Of a stretch of DNA of 64,000 nt, positions 38,553 to 49,715 are shown piece by piece. The position numbers were made by a program, and so were the translations under genes. Below the pieces are notes generated by a model, which had not been told where the DNA came from, searched no databases, and saw only the letters and a program-made list of their open reading frames with translations. The DNA is from Artemisia argyi (Eukaryota; Streptophyta; Magnoliopsida; Asterales; Asteraceae): contig JARVZY010002408.1 in NCBI GenBank assembly GCA_030686995.1, positions 124,001 to 188,000 on the forward strand, given 5' to 3'. Position 1 is the first letter of the stretch. Each line of letters begins with the position of its first letter.

Positions 38553-39158
38553 ATAAAAAAAATTATATATTATGTTTTATTGACAACTTGAAGATATTAG
38601 TTAAAAACAGCACGATTACCAATTTGTGATCTAACGATCACCAATCATTTCGAAATTTGAAGATTACGTGTCAATATTTTGATGTAACATTGGAGTGGAC
38701 TTTGTTGTGCAGAAAGATATTTCATCAAAGATATATCATGCCTGTGTCTCATCTGTTAGTTTATCTACACACAAAATCAAACTTAATCCAAAAAATAATC
38801 ACATGCTCCAAAATTGTGGTCACTTCTCATATAAAAGCTCCAAGCAAGATGACAACAAAAGGACTTATTGTATAACAATAACTTTTCTTGAAATGAAGGT
38901 ATACTAATTTTATAACATCAAGACAATACGCTATAACTTCAAAATATCTTCACGACAGTGCCTTTAGCCCTTTACCACTATCGTAACCTTGTTTAAATTA
39001 AACCCCTATACCTAAAAGCTATGAATTCAAATAGTTTACAAGCGATTCTGCTTTTATAAAAACAATGACACAACATTTTACACGAATTAAACGCCAATCT
39101 CACCATTGTTTTGTGCTAATGTCTCAAACATCACTGATCCATTGTGCCTTTTTTCGCA
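38553..39158. other. 3' flank of the monooxygenase gene
   Basis: AT-rich and non-coding; it contains the gene's 3' untranslated region and terminator on the minus strand. Nothing else seen. Confidence 0.5.
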
Positions 39159-41147
39159 TTAGGAAACAAGATGACCACAATCAAAATCAGCCATCTTAAG
39201 GAAAGCACTAGACGTATAGCTAGAAAACCATACTTTCCTCAAGTAACTCATCAAAAATCCCTTGCTTTCTTGTATAAACCCCACACAATATGCAACACTA
39301 ATAATAGTAAAGCTTCTCCATCTTCTTTCCTTTCCATATTTCTCTAAACCTTTTTTAATCCTCTCAAAATCATCATTTTCTTCATTCGATTTATTTAAAA
39401 AAGCCTCCCCAAGACACCTTCCTAGAACAACCGAGTCTTCCAATGATGAACATCCACCTTGGCCAATGTCGGGTGTCATGGGATGAAGGGCGTCCCCGGC
39501 TACACAAACATTGTCTTTCACAATGTTGCCCAATAAAACATTCCATGGTAATCTAAACTTTAATGTAGCATAAGATATGCTACTTAGCAATGTTCTTTCC
39601 ACCACGTCTTGTGCTTCTTGAGGCATTTTATTTATGCGGCTCAACACAAATTGCTTCATTTTAGACGGGTTATCTTGCCAATCTTCTTCGTCTATTAGAA
39701 TCAAAGCAATATACTTAAGTAAAATAATGTATCTTGAATAACCTTTGACTTAAATATTCAAATCTAGTACTCGTAGAATTCAAATGGCTTACATGTTGGA
39801 ATTTGAGACGGGTTGAGCGTGCAAAACCAATACACGGTCTTGTCATCAACCGGGAGAAAACCAAAGCGAGAGCCGCCTCCAAATTTGACATGAAACATGG
39901 GATCAAACCCCGAGCCATTTGGAAACTCCACCAAACCACGAATAGCCGCTCTCCCAACACTTACAGGTGGGTCTAAACCCAACCATTTTGCAACTACTGA
40001 GTTAACCCCATCACACCCTACCAACACCTACATCAATATAACTCATTAGAAAAGTACCTAAATTTATCACCAAACAAGAACCATTGAACTAACTACCTTA
40101 GTTTTGAGAATGGACCCATCGGCTAGGTGCACAAGTTTGAACCAGTCAAGTTCATCAATGGTTGCAACCTTTGAAGAGTATCTGATGGTCCCTGGTGGCA
40201 GCTCCTTTACTAGTGCCTCTAGTAAATCCTTCCGCTTAACACATCGGCTTTCATACCCCTCACTAGAATCAAAATTTTTTAACTACTTAATCACCAACCT
40301 AAGTAATTTAAATGCAAACCACTAACAACTACTCCATTATTGTGTTACCTTTTATCAAATATCTACTAGCATTATTTTATGAAACAATATGAAGGAATCT
40401 AATATATTTTATCATACAGGTATATATTAAAAAGTGACTCACAATTTTCCATCTTTATCGAGTGCTTGCTCCGAAACAAAAAGACCACTGTCAGGAGATG
40501 CAATCTTGAATCTGCATCAAACAAAATTGGCTTAAAACTCCAAACTTCAAATTATTAAAATAACCATACAAATCTGTAATCCATAAAATGACTAACTTAC
40601 CCTTTTATTTGTGTGGACTTTTGTCTAAGGGAATCCCCAACGCCTACAGCATCTAATGCCTTCCAAGCATTAGTCCATAATGTTAGGGCAAATCCAGTAA
40701 TTCTCAAACTTTCTGATGATTCCAGCACCAAACTCTTCAAACCCAACCTTCAAAAATAGTATACAAAAACAACTTATATTTTGGAGGGTAAAATGGCAAT
40801 ATCATATTTATTGATTGCTTACGGTTTATGAGCTTATCAAGTTGAATTTATGTTCTTAAATAAGACGTAAGCTCAAGTTGATAAGCTCCTAAAAAAAAAA
40901 AAAAAAAAAAAAAAGGTTGTAAGTTTTTCTAATTTCAAATAAACTTGCAAGCCTAAAAATAAGCTAATCTAGAACAACCATTGGAAAACAAGCTAGATTG
41001 ACCAACAAAATAGTACAAATGACCTTAGCAATCAGTTAACCACAAGTAGATACAGTTTTGAGGTACAACTGCACAAATGACTTAAGCTCAAAATAAGGGT
41101 TGAGTTATAATGTGTTTAAAATTGTCAGAAATACGAAACAAAAACTG

Positions 41148-41179
<32 letters not shown>

Positions 41180-41365
41180 GTGCTGCACTTGCACCGTAAA
41201 TAAAAGGGTGACAATGGGACAAAAAGGACACCCTACCTCTATAGGGAGGTTTCTTATAACATCACCCCTAAATAAATACTAGTACCTGTGAAGAGCTAAA
41301 GCAGTAGTGAGACCAGCTAATCCAGCACCAACTATGACAATATCTACTTCTTCATGTAGCTCCAT
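39159..41365 (-). CDS. FAD-dependent monooxygenase (MO1/CTF2A-type), six exons, intact
   Basis: Predicted flavoprotein that uses FAD and NAD(P)H to hydroxylate a small, here unknown, substrate. Exons (minus): 41365-41286, 40747-40601, 40511-40443, 40262-40097, 40027-39793, 39691-39159. All have GT-AG borders and consistent phases, giving 409 codons plus stop, near the ~400-420 usual for plant monooxygenase-2-like proteins. The FAD-binding GAGLAG motif is at residues 13-18 after a hydrophobic beta strand, the DG motif GCDGVNS near 158-164, and [15 protein letters not shown] near 298-312. There is no obvious signal peptide. The ATG is the first in frame after a TATA box. No disabling change seen. 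Relation to salicylate- or defence-linked monooxygenases is family knowledge, not shown here. Confidence 0.93.
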
Positions 41366-41479
41366 TTTTACTACAAATTATTAATGGGATTTGTTTCTAG
41401 TTTTTGAAAGATTATAATTTTGTGATAGATAATAGTACTATGCTAGTATGTGTGTGTTCAGTGCTTGTTTGTTTCAGAC

Positions 41480-41487
41480 TATATATA
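41480..41487 (-). promoter_or_regulatory. TATA box of the monooxygenase gene
   Basis: TATATATA on the minus strand, about 115 bp upstream of the ATG, implying a leader of roughly 80 nt. Confidence 0.65.
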
Positions 41488-42052
41488 CACAACAAGACGT
41501 GAACAAATCCAACACCATAACTGTATGACGTCAAATGTTAAGTGTGACTCCCAAGGCAAATTATATATGGTGCCAAAAATAAAATTGACTAGATGCAAGT
41601 ATGTGACCAATTTGCAACTCACCATGTACAACCTGGAGTTTGCAACATTGACTTGCAATTAAGAATAGACGTTGGTCTACAAGCGGCTGGAGTTTGCAAC
41701 AAATTTTAAAAGCATGTTTCTATTTATATCGTTCTCTTTCAAAGAATTTGTTCTTAAGATTGTTGTTTAGAAATACAAGTAAAATAACATATAGTTTATT
41801 GACCGGGCGAACTTAGGGTGGTTTTCAGAAATTCTTATGACGAGGATTTTTTTTCTTTTTTTTTTCCTTTTTAGTCTTTACAAATTACAAGCAACAGGTT
41901 GGAGGCCAACAGAACGCGCCTTCTCTTTATTTAAAGACAGTTAACTGTCTCACAATATTAACACAACAAATCAGTCGTACAATGTCTTAAGTAAGACGAA
42001 CCCGCAACTATTTGGTTTGGAAACATTCTCACACATGTGGTACCATTAAGAC
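41488..42052. other. Upstream region, no gene
   Basis: Promoter-proximal AT-rich DNA with nothing further identified. Confidence 0.45.
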
Positions 42053-42229
42053 CATGGACGGACCTTTTTGAAGGCTAGGGAGGGCCACGGCCCCTCCAAA
42101 AAATTTGTCCTTAATGTATTTTCTTTAGTAAGTTAGTGCTAAGCTTTTGTTTTAGTTAAGTTTGGCCCTCTCAAAAATTGATCATGAACGTTTCGGCCCC
42201 TCAACAAAATGGTTCAAGTTCCGTCTATG
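42053..42229. mobile_element. Possible small MITE-like insertion
   Basis: About 177 bp bounded by CATGGACGGAC and the inverted GTTCCGTCTATG (TIR ~11 bp with mismatches). Internal words GGCCACGGCCCCTCC and TTTCGGCCCCTC occur. No clear target duplication. Confidence 0.4.
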
Positions 42230-43129
42230 ACACAAACCCTTTGACCTTTTCTTATCTTCTTCCCACCCTAGAAGCAGGAAGCAGGAGTAGCACAAAAAGA
42301 GGGATTAGCGTGTAAAAAGTCTCGATCCATTTGAAATGCATCATATCTAAGAATCTTATGTTACAAGTCTTGTTTAGTTTTAATGAAATACAGATGGTGA
42401 TTTTTAATCTTAGTCAACCACTGCACGTCAATGCTTATTGAATCACAATATTTTTCATCTTTAAAGCTAAGTCTCCAACTTTGACCATCGCTCCAACTTT
42501 GATCATGCCTCTATCTTTTATGATGTAATTCCAGCTTCCAATTGTTGACCATTATCCTTCTTCCATACTGCATTGATAGTAGTATTATCTATTTGTTCCA
42601 ATTGTTTATTTAACATTTGTCTAAACGTTACTACGTATAATTTATTTAAATTACTAGTAGGATTTAATTGTCCACCGCGTTACGATGGGTAATGAAGTTT
42701 TATATTTGATTTTTTGGATGTCAAAACTTACTTTTGTCAATTATAGTTGTTAGAACTAATACAATATCTAAATTTATACATCTAATTATACAATATCTAA
42801 ATTTATACATATAGTTAGAGCCCTTAGTGTCATGACTTTGGGTTAACTCATAACTCAGTGTCACATCAGCGTCACATCAAATTTAACATTTTAGCCTTAA
42901 CTCACAAAAAACATCTCTTATCCTAACTCAACCATAACTCAGCATTTTGGGCCTCATTTTTTTTTTTATAATAAAATTTACAAATTCAACTCTAAACTAA
43001 TACTTTATTTAATAAACAAACTATTACTTTATACTACGTAATAATCATAAAACCATCATTACAAATACAATACGATACGGAAATAAAAACGTACGGACTA
43101 AAATACAATATGATACTGCTTCTTAATCT
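42230..43129. other. Intergenic, repeat-like
   Basis: No gene. 42816-42960 has repeated TAACTCA and TGTCACATCA words resembling 45285-45330 and may be a related transposon end. Boundaries could not be fixed. Confidence 0.35.
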
Positions 43130-43620
43130 GAGTGCTCCCCGCATGCAGAATCATACAAAAGAGACCTATACCCAGGAAACTCCTCAATGAACGCGTTATG
43201 TTCTTCTTCTTCCTTTTTCAGTTTCTCCTCCCACTCTTGTTGAAGCTTTGCTTGCTCTGCTTCAAATTCTTTGAACGTCTGTTCGCCAACACTAATTTCA
43301 TACAGATGTGCTGCAGTTAAGCCAAAAGGATTATCTACCTCGTCGGCATAACCCGTAAATGGAAGAAACTGTTGTTACTCAATAAATGTAGGTGCATTCG
43401 ATGAACTTGATGCACCTAGCCCAAGTTGAGTCAGTTGTTCTGAAACAGAACCAACATCTTTGTTTTCCTCATAGCTCCACCGGATTTTGTTGCTTATGTT
43501 GGTTTGTACGTGTGTAACACAACCCCACAGCGTGTCACTAGTGGCCTCGTCTTTCTTGGTTTTTTTGTTCAAAAATTGGTCAATCAAAGCTTTTCTTTCA
43601 ACAAAAATGTCTGTGCAATT

Positions 43621-44770
43621 TGTGGAAAACTAGAAGGGGGTTGAATAGTTTACCGTTTAAAATCTTTTTAACTTGTTTAATTATCTTTTGAAACTTTCCG
43701 TTTAATCAAAGATATATACACAAACACAATATATAACATGCAAGTATAAAGAAAGAAACGATCAAACCACAACACGAGTATTTATCGTGGTTCGGCTACA
43801 AGGACTCTTTTTCCTTGCCCTACGTCCACGCCTCGAGTATCCAACTCGAGAGTTTCTTTCACTAGTCAACAAGCTCCTTTCACCGGCGGAGAAAACCTTA
43901 CACGTCGCTTATACACGTTTACCGACACTAAGCTAGATGTCGAGTTCTTTTACAAGGGTACAACCACTCTCGTTAGTTCTTTTACAAGGGTACAACAACT
44001 CCCGTCACACTTTGTATTTTGAGAACTAAAATACTAACCGATCACTACTGAAAATACACAATCAAATGAAGTGTAAACTACACAAGTCTACACAATGCTA
44101 AGCTAACAAGTCTTGCAACGTTATGTTGAATACTTGTAACTTTTTATGAACACGTGAACTTCTTTGCTACAAAAAGAAACTTCACATATGAAATGAGATG
44201 TTAAAGGGTTAGATGAAAGAATGAATAAATGTGTGTGAAAATATGATGTAGAGTGATAAGCCAAAAATCAAATATGTGGCTTGGTATTTATAGCAAAACC
44301 TTCTGCAGGTCTGGCGGATACGGCGGAACCCTCAGATGGGTTCCGCTCGTGTACCCCCAGGGTTCCGCCAGGCTTGCAGTTGGTTTTGCAATAAATCATA
44401 CAAACCAAACAAGGTCACATCTCATAAAAGCTAGCCAAACACAAACTTGTGTAAGAAGACTTATGATTAGTCAAACATACTATCTTTCCATAAATGTATA
44501 TTGACAAACTTATGGTTAGTCAAACACACTATCTTTCCATAAATGTATATTGACAAACTTATCATAAATGTGATGTGACATTTCTATTTTAAGAAATAAA
44601 AAATGTTGTGTTTTATGTGAAATGTAAAATGTAGCAAATGTCTAACTATGCAAGTCTTAAAAATAAGATTATGATTTACTTAGAAACTAAAGTTTACATT
44701 TTGTCGTTAACAAAACTTAGCAAAGATTGTAAAATATAAATAACGTTTTTAGGCGATATTTGTATTAACA
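43621..44770 (+). mobile_element. Solo LTR, 1150 bp
   Basis: Begins TGTGGAAAACTAGAAGGGGG and ends TATTAACA, flanked by the perfect duplication CAATT (43616-43620, 44771-44775). It contains GTGGTTCGGCTACAAGG and a TATTTATAGC box near 44285. No interior or second LTR, so this is the product of LTR-LTR recombination. The superfamily was not determined. Confidence 0.88.
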
Positions 44771-44796
44771 CAATTGACGTATCGTTGTCTCATACG

Positions 44797-44799
<3 letters not shown>

Positions 44800-44833
<34 letters not shown>
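44800..44833. repeat. Poly-T run, ~34 bp
   Basis: Homopolymer inside the decayed minus-strand gene. Confidence 0.92.
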
Positions 44834-44836
<3 letters not shown>

Positions 44837-45053
44837 TTTTCAAGCTGAAACCGATTGATAACCTCAATAATATCCTTTTAATGATTAGCATCTTCTTTAT
44901 CGCATTGTTTTTGAATAAACACTTGCATTTTTTTTTTGACAGAATGTATGAGATGACAAGCCATAAAGGGCGTTTGTGGTTTTGTTTTTTGTTTTTGTTT
45001 TTTTCATTTTTTTTAATCAATAGTGTATGGAAAGTGTTTGAAACTAATATGTA

Positions 45054-45487
45054 AACGTTTGTATTTATAGAAGATTTTGAATTCAGATAGAAACTAGCCG
45101 TTAAGGGGCAATTGTGTATTTTTGTATATTTTTTATTTTTATTTATTTATTTATTTTTTTATTATTATTACCGTTTGAACATGTAAGGGACCTTTCTTTT
45201 ATTTATTTATTTAATTTAAGATTGCTACTAACGTAGCGTTACCAAGGTAACTCAAAGGGCAACGCAGGGCAATAACTCAAACACACGGTGTCAAAACTCG
45301 GGCATAACTCAAGTTAACATCATGCCACGTAGACCATAGCGCAGCCCATGCGTTAACATACCGAGAGTCATATGAATAGCGAAACAAACACATAAAATAG
45401 TTGAAATAAAAATGAGTGGGCTTGAGAAAAGACAAGTCTACTCTTAAAATACTATTCATTTTCAAACTTGTTTGCAAATTGATATAA
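45054..45487. other. Spacer before the Harbinger-like element
   Basis: About 430 bp, AT-rich. Possible promoter of the decayed minus-strand gene; no gene seen. Confidence 0.4.
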
Positions 45488-45655
45488 GGCTATGCACAAT
45501 GGTGATCTAGGGCGACCTGGATTTTGTGTCACATCAGCTTTTTTTCTCTGGCGATTTTCAGACATTCAAGTTATCACAATGGCAACCGAGTTATTTTGTA
45601 ATTAATTGTTTTTTTTCTTTTTTTTTCTTTTTTTTTTTAATAAAAATCTTTTTAC

Positions 45656-45665
45656 TTATAAATAC
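45656..45665 (+). promoter_or_regulatory. TATA box of the element's internal gene
   Basis: TTATAAATAC, about 70 bp before the ATG at 45730, spacing typical of a plant promoter. Confidence 0.55.
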
Positions 45666-45729
45666 CCCTTCATTCACTCATCTTTACACACCAACTCATT
45701 CACCCATCTTTAAACACAATATCTAAAAA

Positions 45730-46059
45730 ATGTCTCAACAAAACACTCCCGTCATTTCTGAAGAAACAGTTAATACTCCACTGTTAGAAATCTTTCCGTC
45801 ATTTCTTACTGAGGAACCGGTTATGCTTACTGAGGAAGAGCAACGACTACTTCTTCAGGATGAAGAAGCTTTGGGAGAAAAGAAGAAGAAGCACGGAAGG
45901 AAGCAGCTCGTAGGGAGTGGGAAGCAGGGAAAGAATAAGCATAGTAAAACTGGTTTGACAAAGCGTACTGAGAGTGGGAAGAGAGCAAGTTTGCGGACTA
46001 TTCTTCGTAAGATGGTTATAACACAGATTAATATATATGTTTTATCTTATGTATCGTAA
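45730..46059 (+). pseudogene. Small charged protein gene inside the Harbinger-like element, decayed
   Basis: An open frame of 109 codons begins MSQQNTPVISEETVNTPLLE and continues TEEEQRLLLQDEEALGEKK. Past about 45890 the shown frame turns into low-complexity Lys-rich sequence. A shifted frame instead reads EEEARKEAARREWEAGKE, then after stops NWFDKAY, EWEESKFADYSS and a stop. The second frame has the coherent acidic/basic heptad pattern, so I infer an original coiled-coil protein broken by one frameshift and three stops. Not recognised. It could be a relic of the Harbinger accessory ORF, but no Myb/SANT motif is visible. Confidence 0.45.
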
Positions 46060-46339
46060 TTTGTATTTGTATTTTCATTTTCGTATCGTAATTTTAATTG
46101 AATTTTTATTTTATTATTTTTTATTTTTTATTATTATTATTTTTTTTACTTTGCAATACAAAATGGTAACAAAAATTAAAAATAAGCACACAAAACTTGT
46201 GCCACACTCGGTCGAGTAAACGACCAAGTCGTCCGTATTTTTGCTGCCAGACCGACGACGACGATCGACCGGCCACAATGGCACGACCAACGCCGACCGG
46301 TCGGTCGACCGACGACCCTTCTCAATGTGCATAGACTAA

Positions 46340-46667
46340 CACTCTGTTCCCGAGTATAAAACGGAGAGAAGAGAAATGAAGAGATGAAAAAAGAAAGAAA
46401 AGAAGAGGAGTGGAAATTTTTTTATTTTTAATCTTGTGTTCCCGAGTTGGAAAGAAAAGAAAAGAGATGTTAGCAAAAAAGGCTTTAAAATCACCTTCTC
46501 TCCAAATCATCCCAATTTAGGAAGAAGATTAGGAGAGACGTTTTGGCATAATTTCCTCCTCTCTTCTCTTCTCTTCTTTCCAGAAAAAACTCGGGAATGC
46601 AATCTTTTCTGAATTTCCTATTCACTTCTTTTCTTTTCTCTCCAAATAAAAACTCGGGAACAGAGTG
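46340..46667. mobile_element. Tourist-like MITE
   Basis: 328 bp with perfect 16-bp inverted ends CACTCTGTTCCCGAGT / ACTCGGGAACAGAGTG. Flanked by TAA (46337-46339 and 46668-46670). The interior is rich in GAGAAGAGAAA and its complement. It shares its left TAA with the adjacent Harbinger-like element. Confidence 0.9.
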
Positions 46668-46670
46668 TAA

Positions 46671-47774
46671 AGGTAGATAGATACCTTATTTAAGACTATC
46701 TTTTACCACAAGAAACTTTTGTTTAGCTTCACTAAGACGTGGTTTAAGTGTATCATATATCAATATCAATATCAACTTATTTGAAGTTGGTAAAAATATT
46801 ATGGCCGCGGCATTGTAACCAATCAAATATTATATTAGCAATTTTAATGTCCACAACATTGAAACCAATATCATCATTCATCAGGTAGACTTGATCAACA
46901 TGTCAGAAATCTGTTTGAAAAACTTTCAAACTACAGATAATTTTAGTTGGTACACATTACTTGGCTTAAATGATAGGAAATAGTAAAACTCTAGAGTGAA
47001 AAGTGAAAACTGCACTTCGATATAATGCTATTCAATATTCAAACAGAGCCATAAACACGCGCTTTCTGGAGGTCGATTCATAAGACAAATATAATTGTAC
47101 ATGTCAAGTATTTGTTGACAAATATAATTTTAGTTGCTCAGATATAATTGCTTAGTCAGAGCCTGTGCCACAAACAAAAAAATCACCAAAAATAAATGGG
47201 CATACAAGTGTCAGACCATCTCCATGTTCAACCCTGAGGTACAAATATAACATGTTCTCAACCAAGATAGACCATCTCGATTGTCAACAAATGATTAATA
47301 TTGCCTGTTAGAGACATTAATATATACTCGTAATTAACTAGTTTATCACGGCTACGCAATCAAAACTTGAGGTTAAAAGTTGGATAATCTCAAACTCTAA
47401 AGAACTGTAGTGCGTTCTCTTTTTCATAAACTAAGCAAGTATTTAGGAAAATCAAGGGGTGTTAAAAGTTTGATGCTCACTAAACTTGTTTCAGAGAATG
47501 AAACACGTGACCTAAAACTCCTACAACTTTATAAAAAAGCTGATTTAAAAACAAAACTTACATTAAAAATTGAAAAAATAAAAGTAAACATAAAAAAAGA
47601 GGATAAGAAAAGCTCAAAGTTCGCTACTAGAACTTAGTCTACACTTTTAGTACAAAATGGCGTCCCTAAGTCAATTCTCTGAAACTGGAAAAATGAAACA
47701 AAACATAGAAATGGTGCGAGCAGGCAAACACATTTATGGAAAACATACTAAACCAGCATCAGGGCCTGCTTTAC
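46671..47774. other. 3' flank of the Alba gene, intergenic
   Basis: AT-rich. The nearest ~150 bp probably form the 3' untranslated region of the minus-strand Alba gene. A 75-codon Lys-rich plus-strand frame at 47410 is not supported. Confidence 0.5.
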
Positions 47775-49661
47775 TTAATCACCACCGCCTGCAGCCTGGT
47801 TTGGCCTGTTGTTTCTGAACCCACGACCCCTTCCACGAGTTCCCCTTCCACGACCACGGCCTACATTAGATCAAACACAAGCAAATGAATATTTGTACGA
47901 TAACCAAGCAAAATGACGTTGAAGAACACTAAACTGAAATGCTTTATGTTCATAAGATTTGAGGCTCAGCTAAAAGAAAAATCCATGTACTTGTATTTCA
48001 ATTATTATGAACAGATGATAATTTATTAACTTCTGTCAGTGTAAACTTAGTTAACCCGAACCCCTGACAATTTTAAACTCATGTGAGCACTTGAAACATT
48101 TACTATAGCACAATAGCTACAATCCTCGACAGTTTATATCTCATTTACTATGAGTCCTATTAGTGTTAAAATAGTTGGAGTTCTCTTGTGATACTAGAAT
48201 TGAAGTTATTGAATGTACAAACTACAAAATATATATATGAAACCAATATTTCAGCCGAACAGTGTAGCAAACAAGCATACAATGCAAAACTAAAAACTGC
48301 AACGTCAATTTTGGTACATCCATGTGGATCTCTTATACATGTACTACAACTTTGAAACTCTAATATATATATACACTCTTTGACAGCACTTAAACAGCTC
48401 CAACTCCAAAGTCATTACCGCGATCTTTTATGTGTTAGTGTGTGTGCACAGGGTATCATCTTCATTTTATTTGATTGGTTAATTATATTGCTTACAAGTT
48501 CACTAGAAGAGTAGAAGGTATTTAGAGTAACAAAAGGTGCATTATATAACTGCTTAAATCAATCTAGTCACTAAATGACGTAAAAATAAAAACAATCTAC
48601 CTAGTTCGAAAAATATAACTGAAGTTAAAGAAGCTTACCTCCTTGCATGGGATCTTGATTGTAACCTCCTGCATCTTGTTGATTATCCATATAATAGTCG
48701 TTATTATAGCCACCCCTTCCTCGACCACGGAAATTACGACCACCCCTGCCCCTTGGAGACTCCTGGTTATAACCTCCAGCATCTTGCTGATTATCCATAT
48801 AAGAGCCATTGTTATAACCACCCCTTCCACGACCACGGAAATTACGACCACCCCTGCCTCTAGGAGATTCTTGATTGTATCCTCCTACATCTTGCTGGTT
48901 ATCCATGAAGGGGGCATTGTTGTAATTTCCTCTTCCACGGCCACGGAAACTGCGGCCTCTTCCACGACCTCTACCCCTAGGTAAACCACCAGGGGCATCC
49001 CAACCGCCATCCTCATACTCATCGGGTGCATAACCGTTTCCTATTATTACAACCAAAAGTCAGTCCATGTCGAGAATATATTATTGTCCTTATAATTGAT
49101 TATATCATAAAAGAGATGATACCTTGTGGAGCTCTGGCCCTTCCTCTTCCCCGTCCCCTTCCACCACGACCCCTGCCCCTTGCAGTTGGTGATCCCTCTA
49201 AAAAAGAAAGTTAATATAAATAAACATACTATGCTTTTATAAATGAAAAAGCATGTTTAGCGTATTATACCTCCTTCATATTCAAACTCAGTCGATGGCT
49301 TCACTTGGTCAGCCGGCAATGGGGGTTGATACCTGACAGCAAGTTAAATGACTAAATGAGTGAATCTATAAAATGAATTACAACCATTGTACTAGAAAGC
49401 ATTTGAAGTACTACAAAGTTAAACTATAATATGCATATAGAATAATTAGGTAGTGTATGCAGGCATGTTTCCTCAAAATAATACATGAATAACAGTGAAA
49501 AGCATAAAGTTAACACAATCCGATCTATCAATGCAGAACAATGAATCAAGGTATAGTGCCAGGAGAAGAGAAAATTATCTCACCCGATAGAAGCTGTATT
49601 CAACTCATTCTTAGAAAGAGTTATAGTTATCATAGACACATGCCTAGTAGTCTCCAGACTG

Positions 49662-49715
<54 letters not shown>

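Larger units (their letters stand above)
43130..45053 (-). pseudogene. Unrecognised gene with Glu/Lys-rich C-terminus, decayed and split by a solo LTR
   Basis: Removing the solo LTR (43621-44770) joins a minus-strand frame that includes ALIDQFLNKKTKKDEATS, NKIRWSYEENKDVGSVSEQL, an in-frame TAA after SSSNAPTFIE, then FLPFTGYADEVDNPFGL, a coiled-coil-like EAEQAKLQQEWEEKLKKEEE and a terminal YRSLLYDSACGEHSD. Upstream pieces MQVFIQKQCDKEDANH and KDIIEVINRFQLEKA are separated by a TAA and a ~35-bp poly-T (plus strand). A minus-strand TATA-like CTATAAATACAAAC near 45065 may be its old promoter. Function unknown; possibly an accessory protein of a DNA transposon, judging from the neighbourhood. Confidence 0.5.
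45488..46336. mobile_element. PIF/Harbinger-like non-autonomous element
   Basis: 849 bp. Ends GGCTATGCACAATG and, inverted, GTCTATGCACATTG (12 of 14 match). Flanked by TAA (45485-45487 and 46337-46339), the target preference of PIF/Harbinger. It carries its own TATA box and a broken small gene. No transposase. Confidence 0.8.

Noticed and set aside
42816..45330. A large Harbinger element spanning the decayed gene
   Set aside because: Related words occur at both ends but in the same orientation, not inverted, and no TAA/TTA pair could be fixed.
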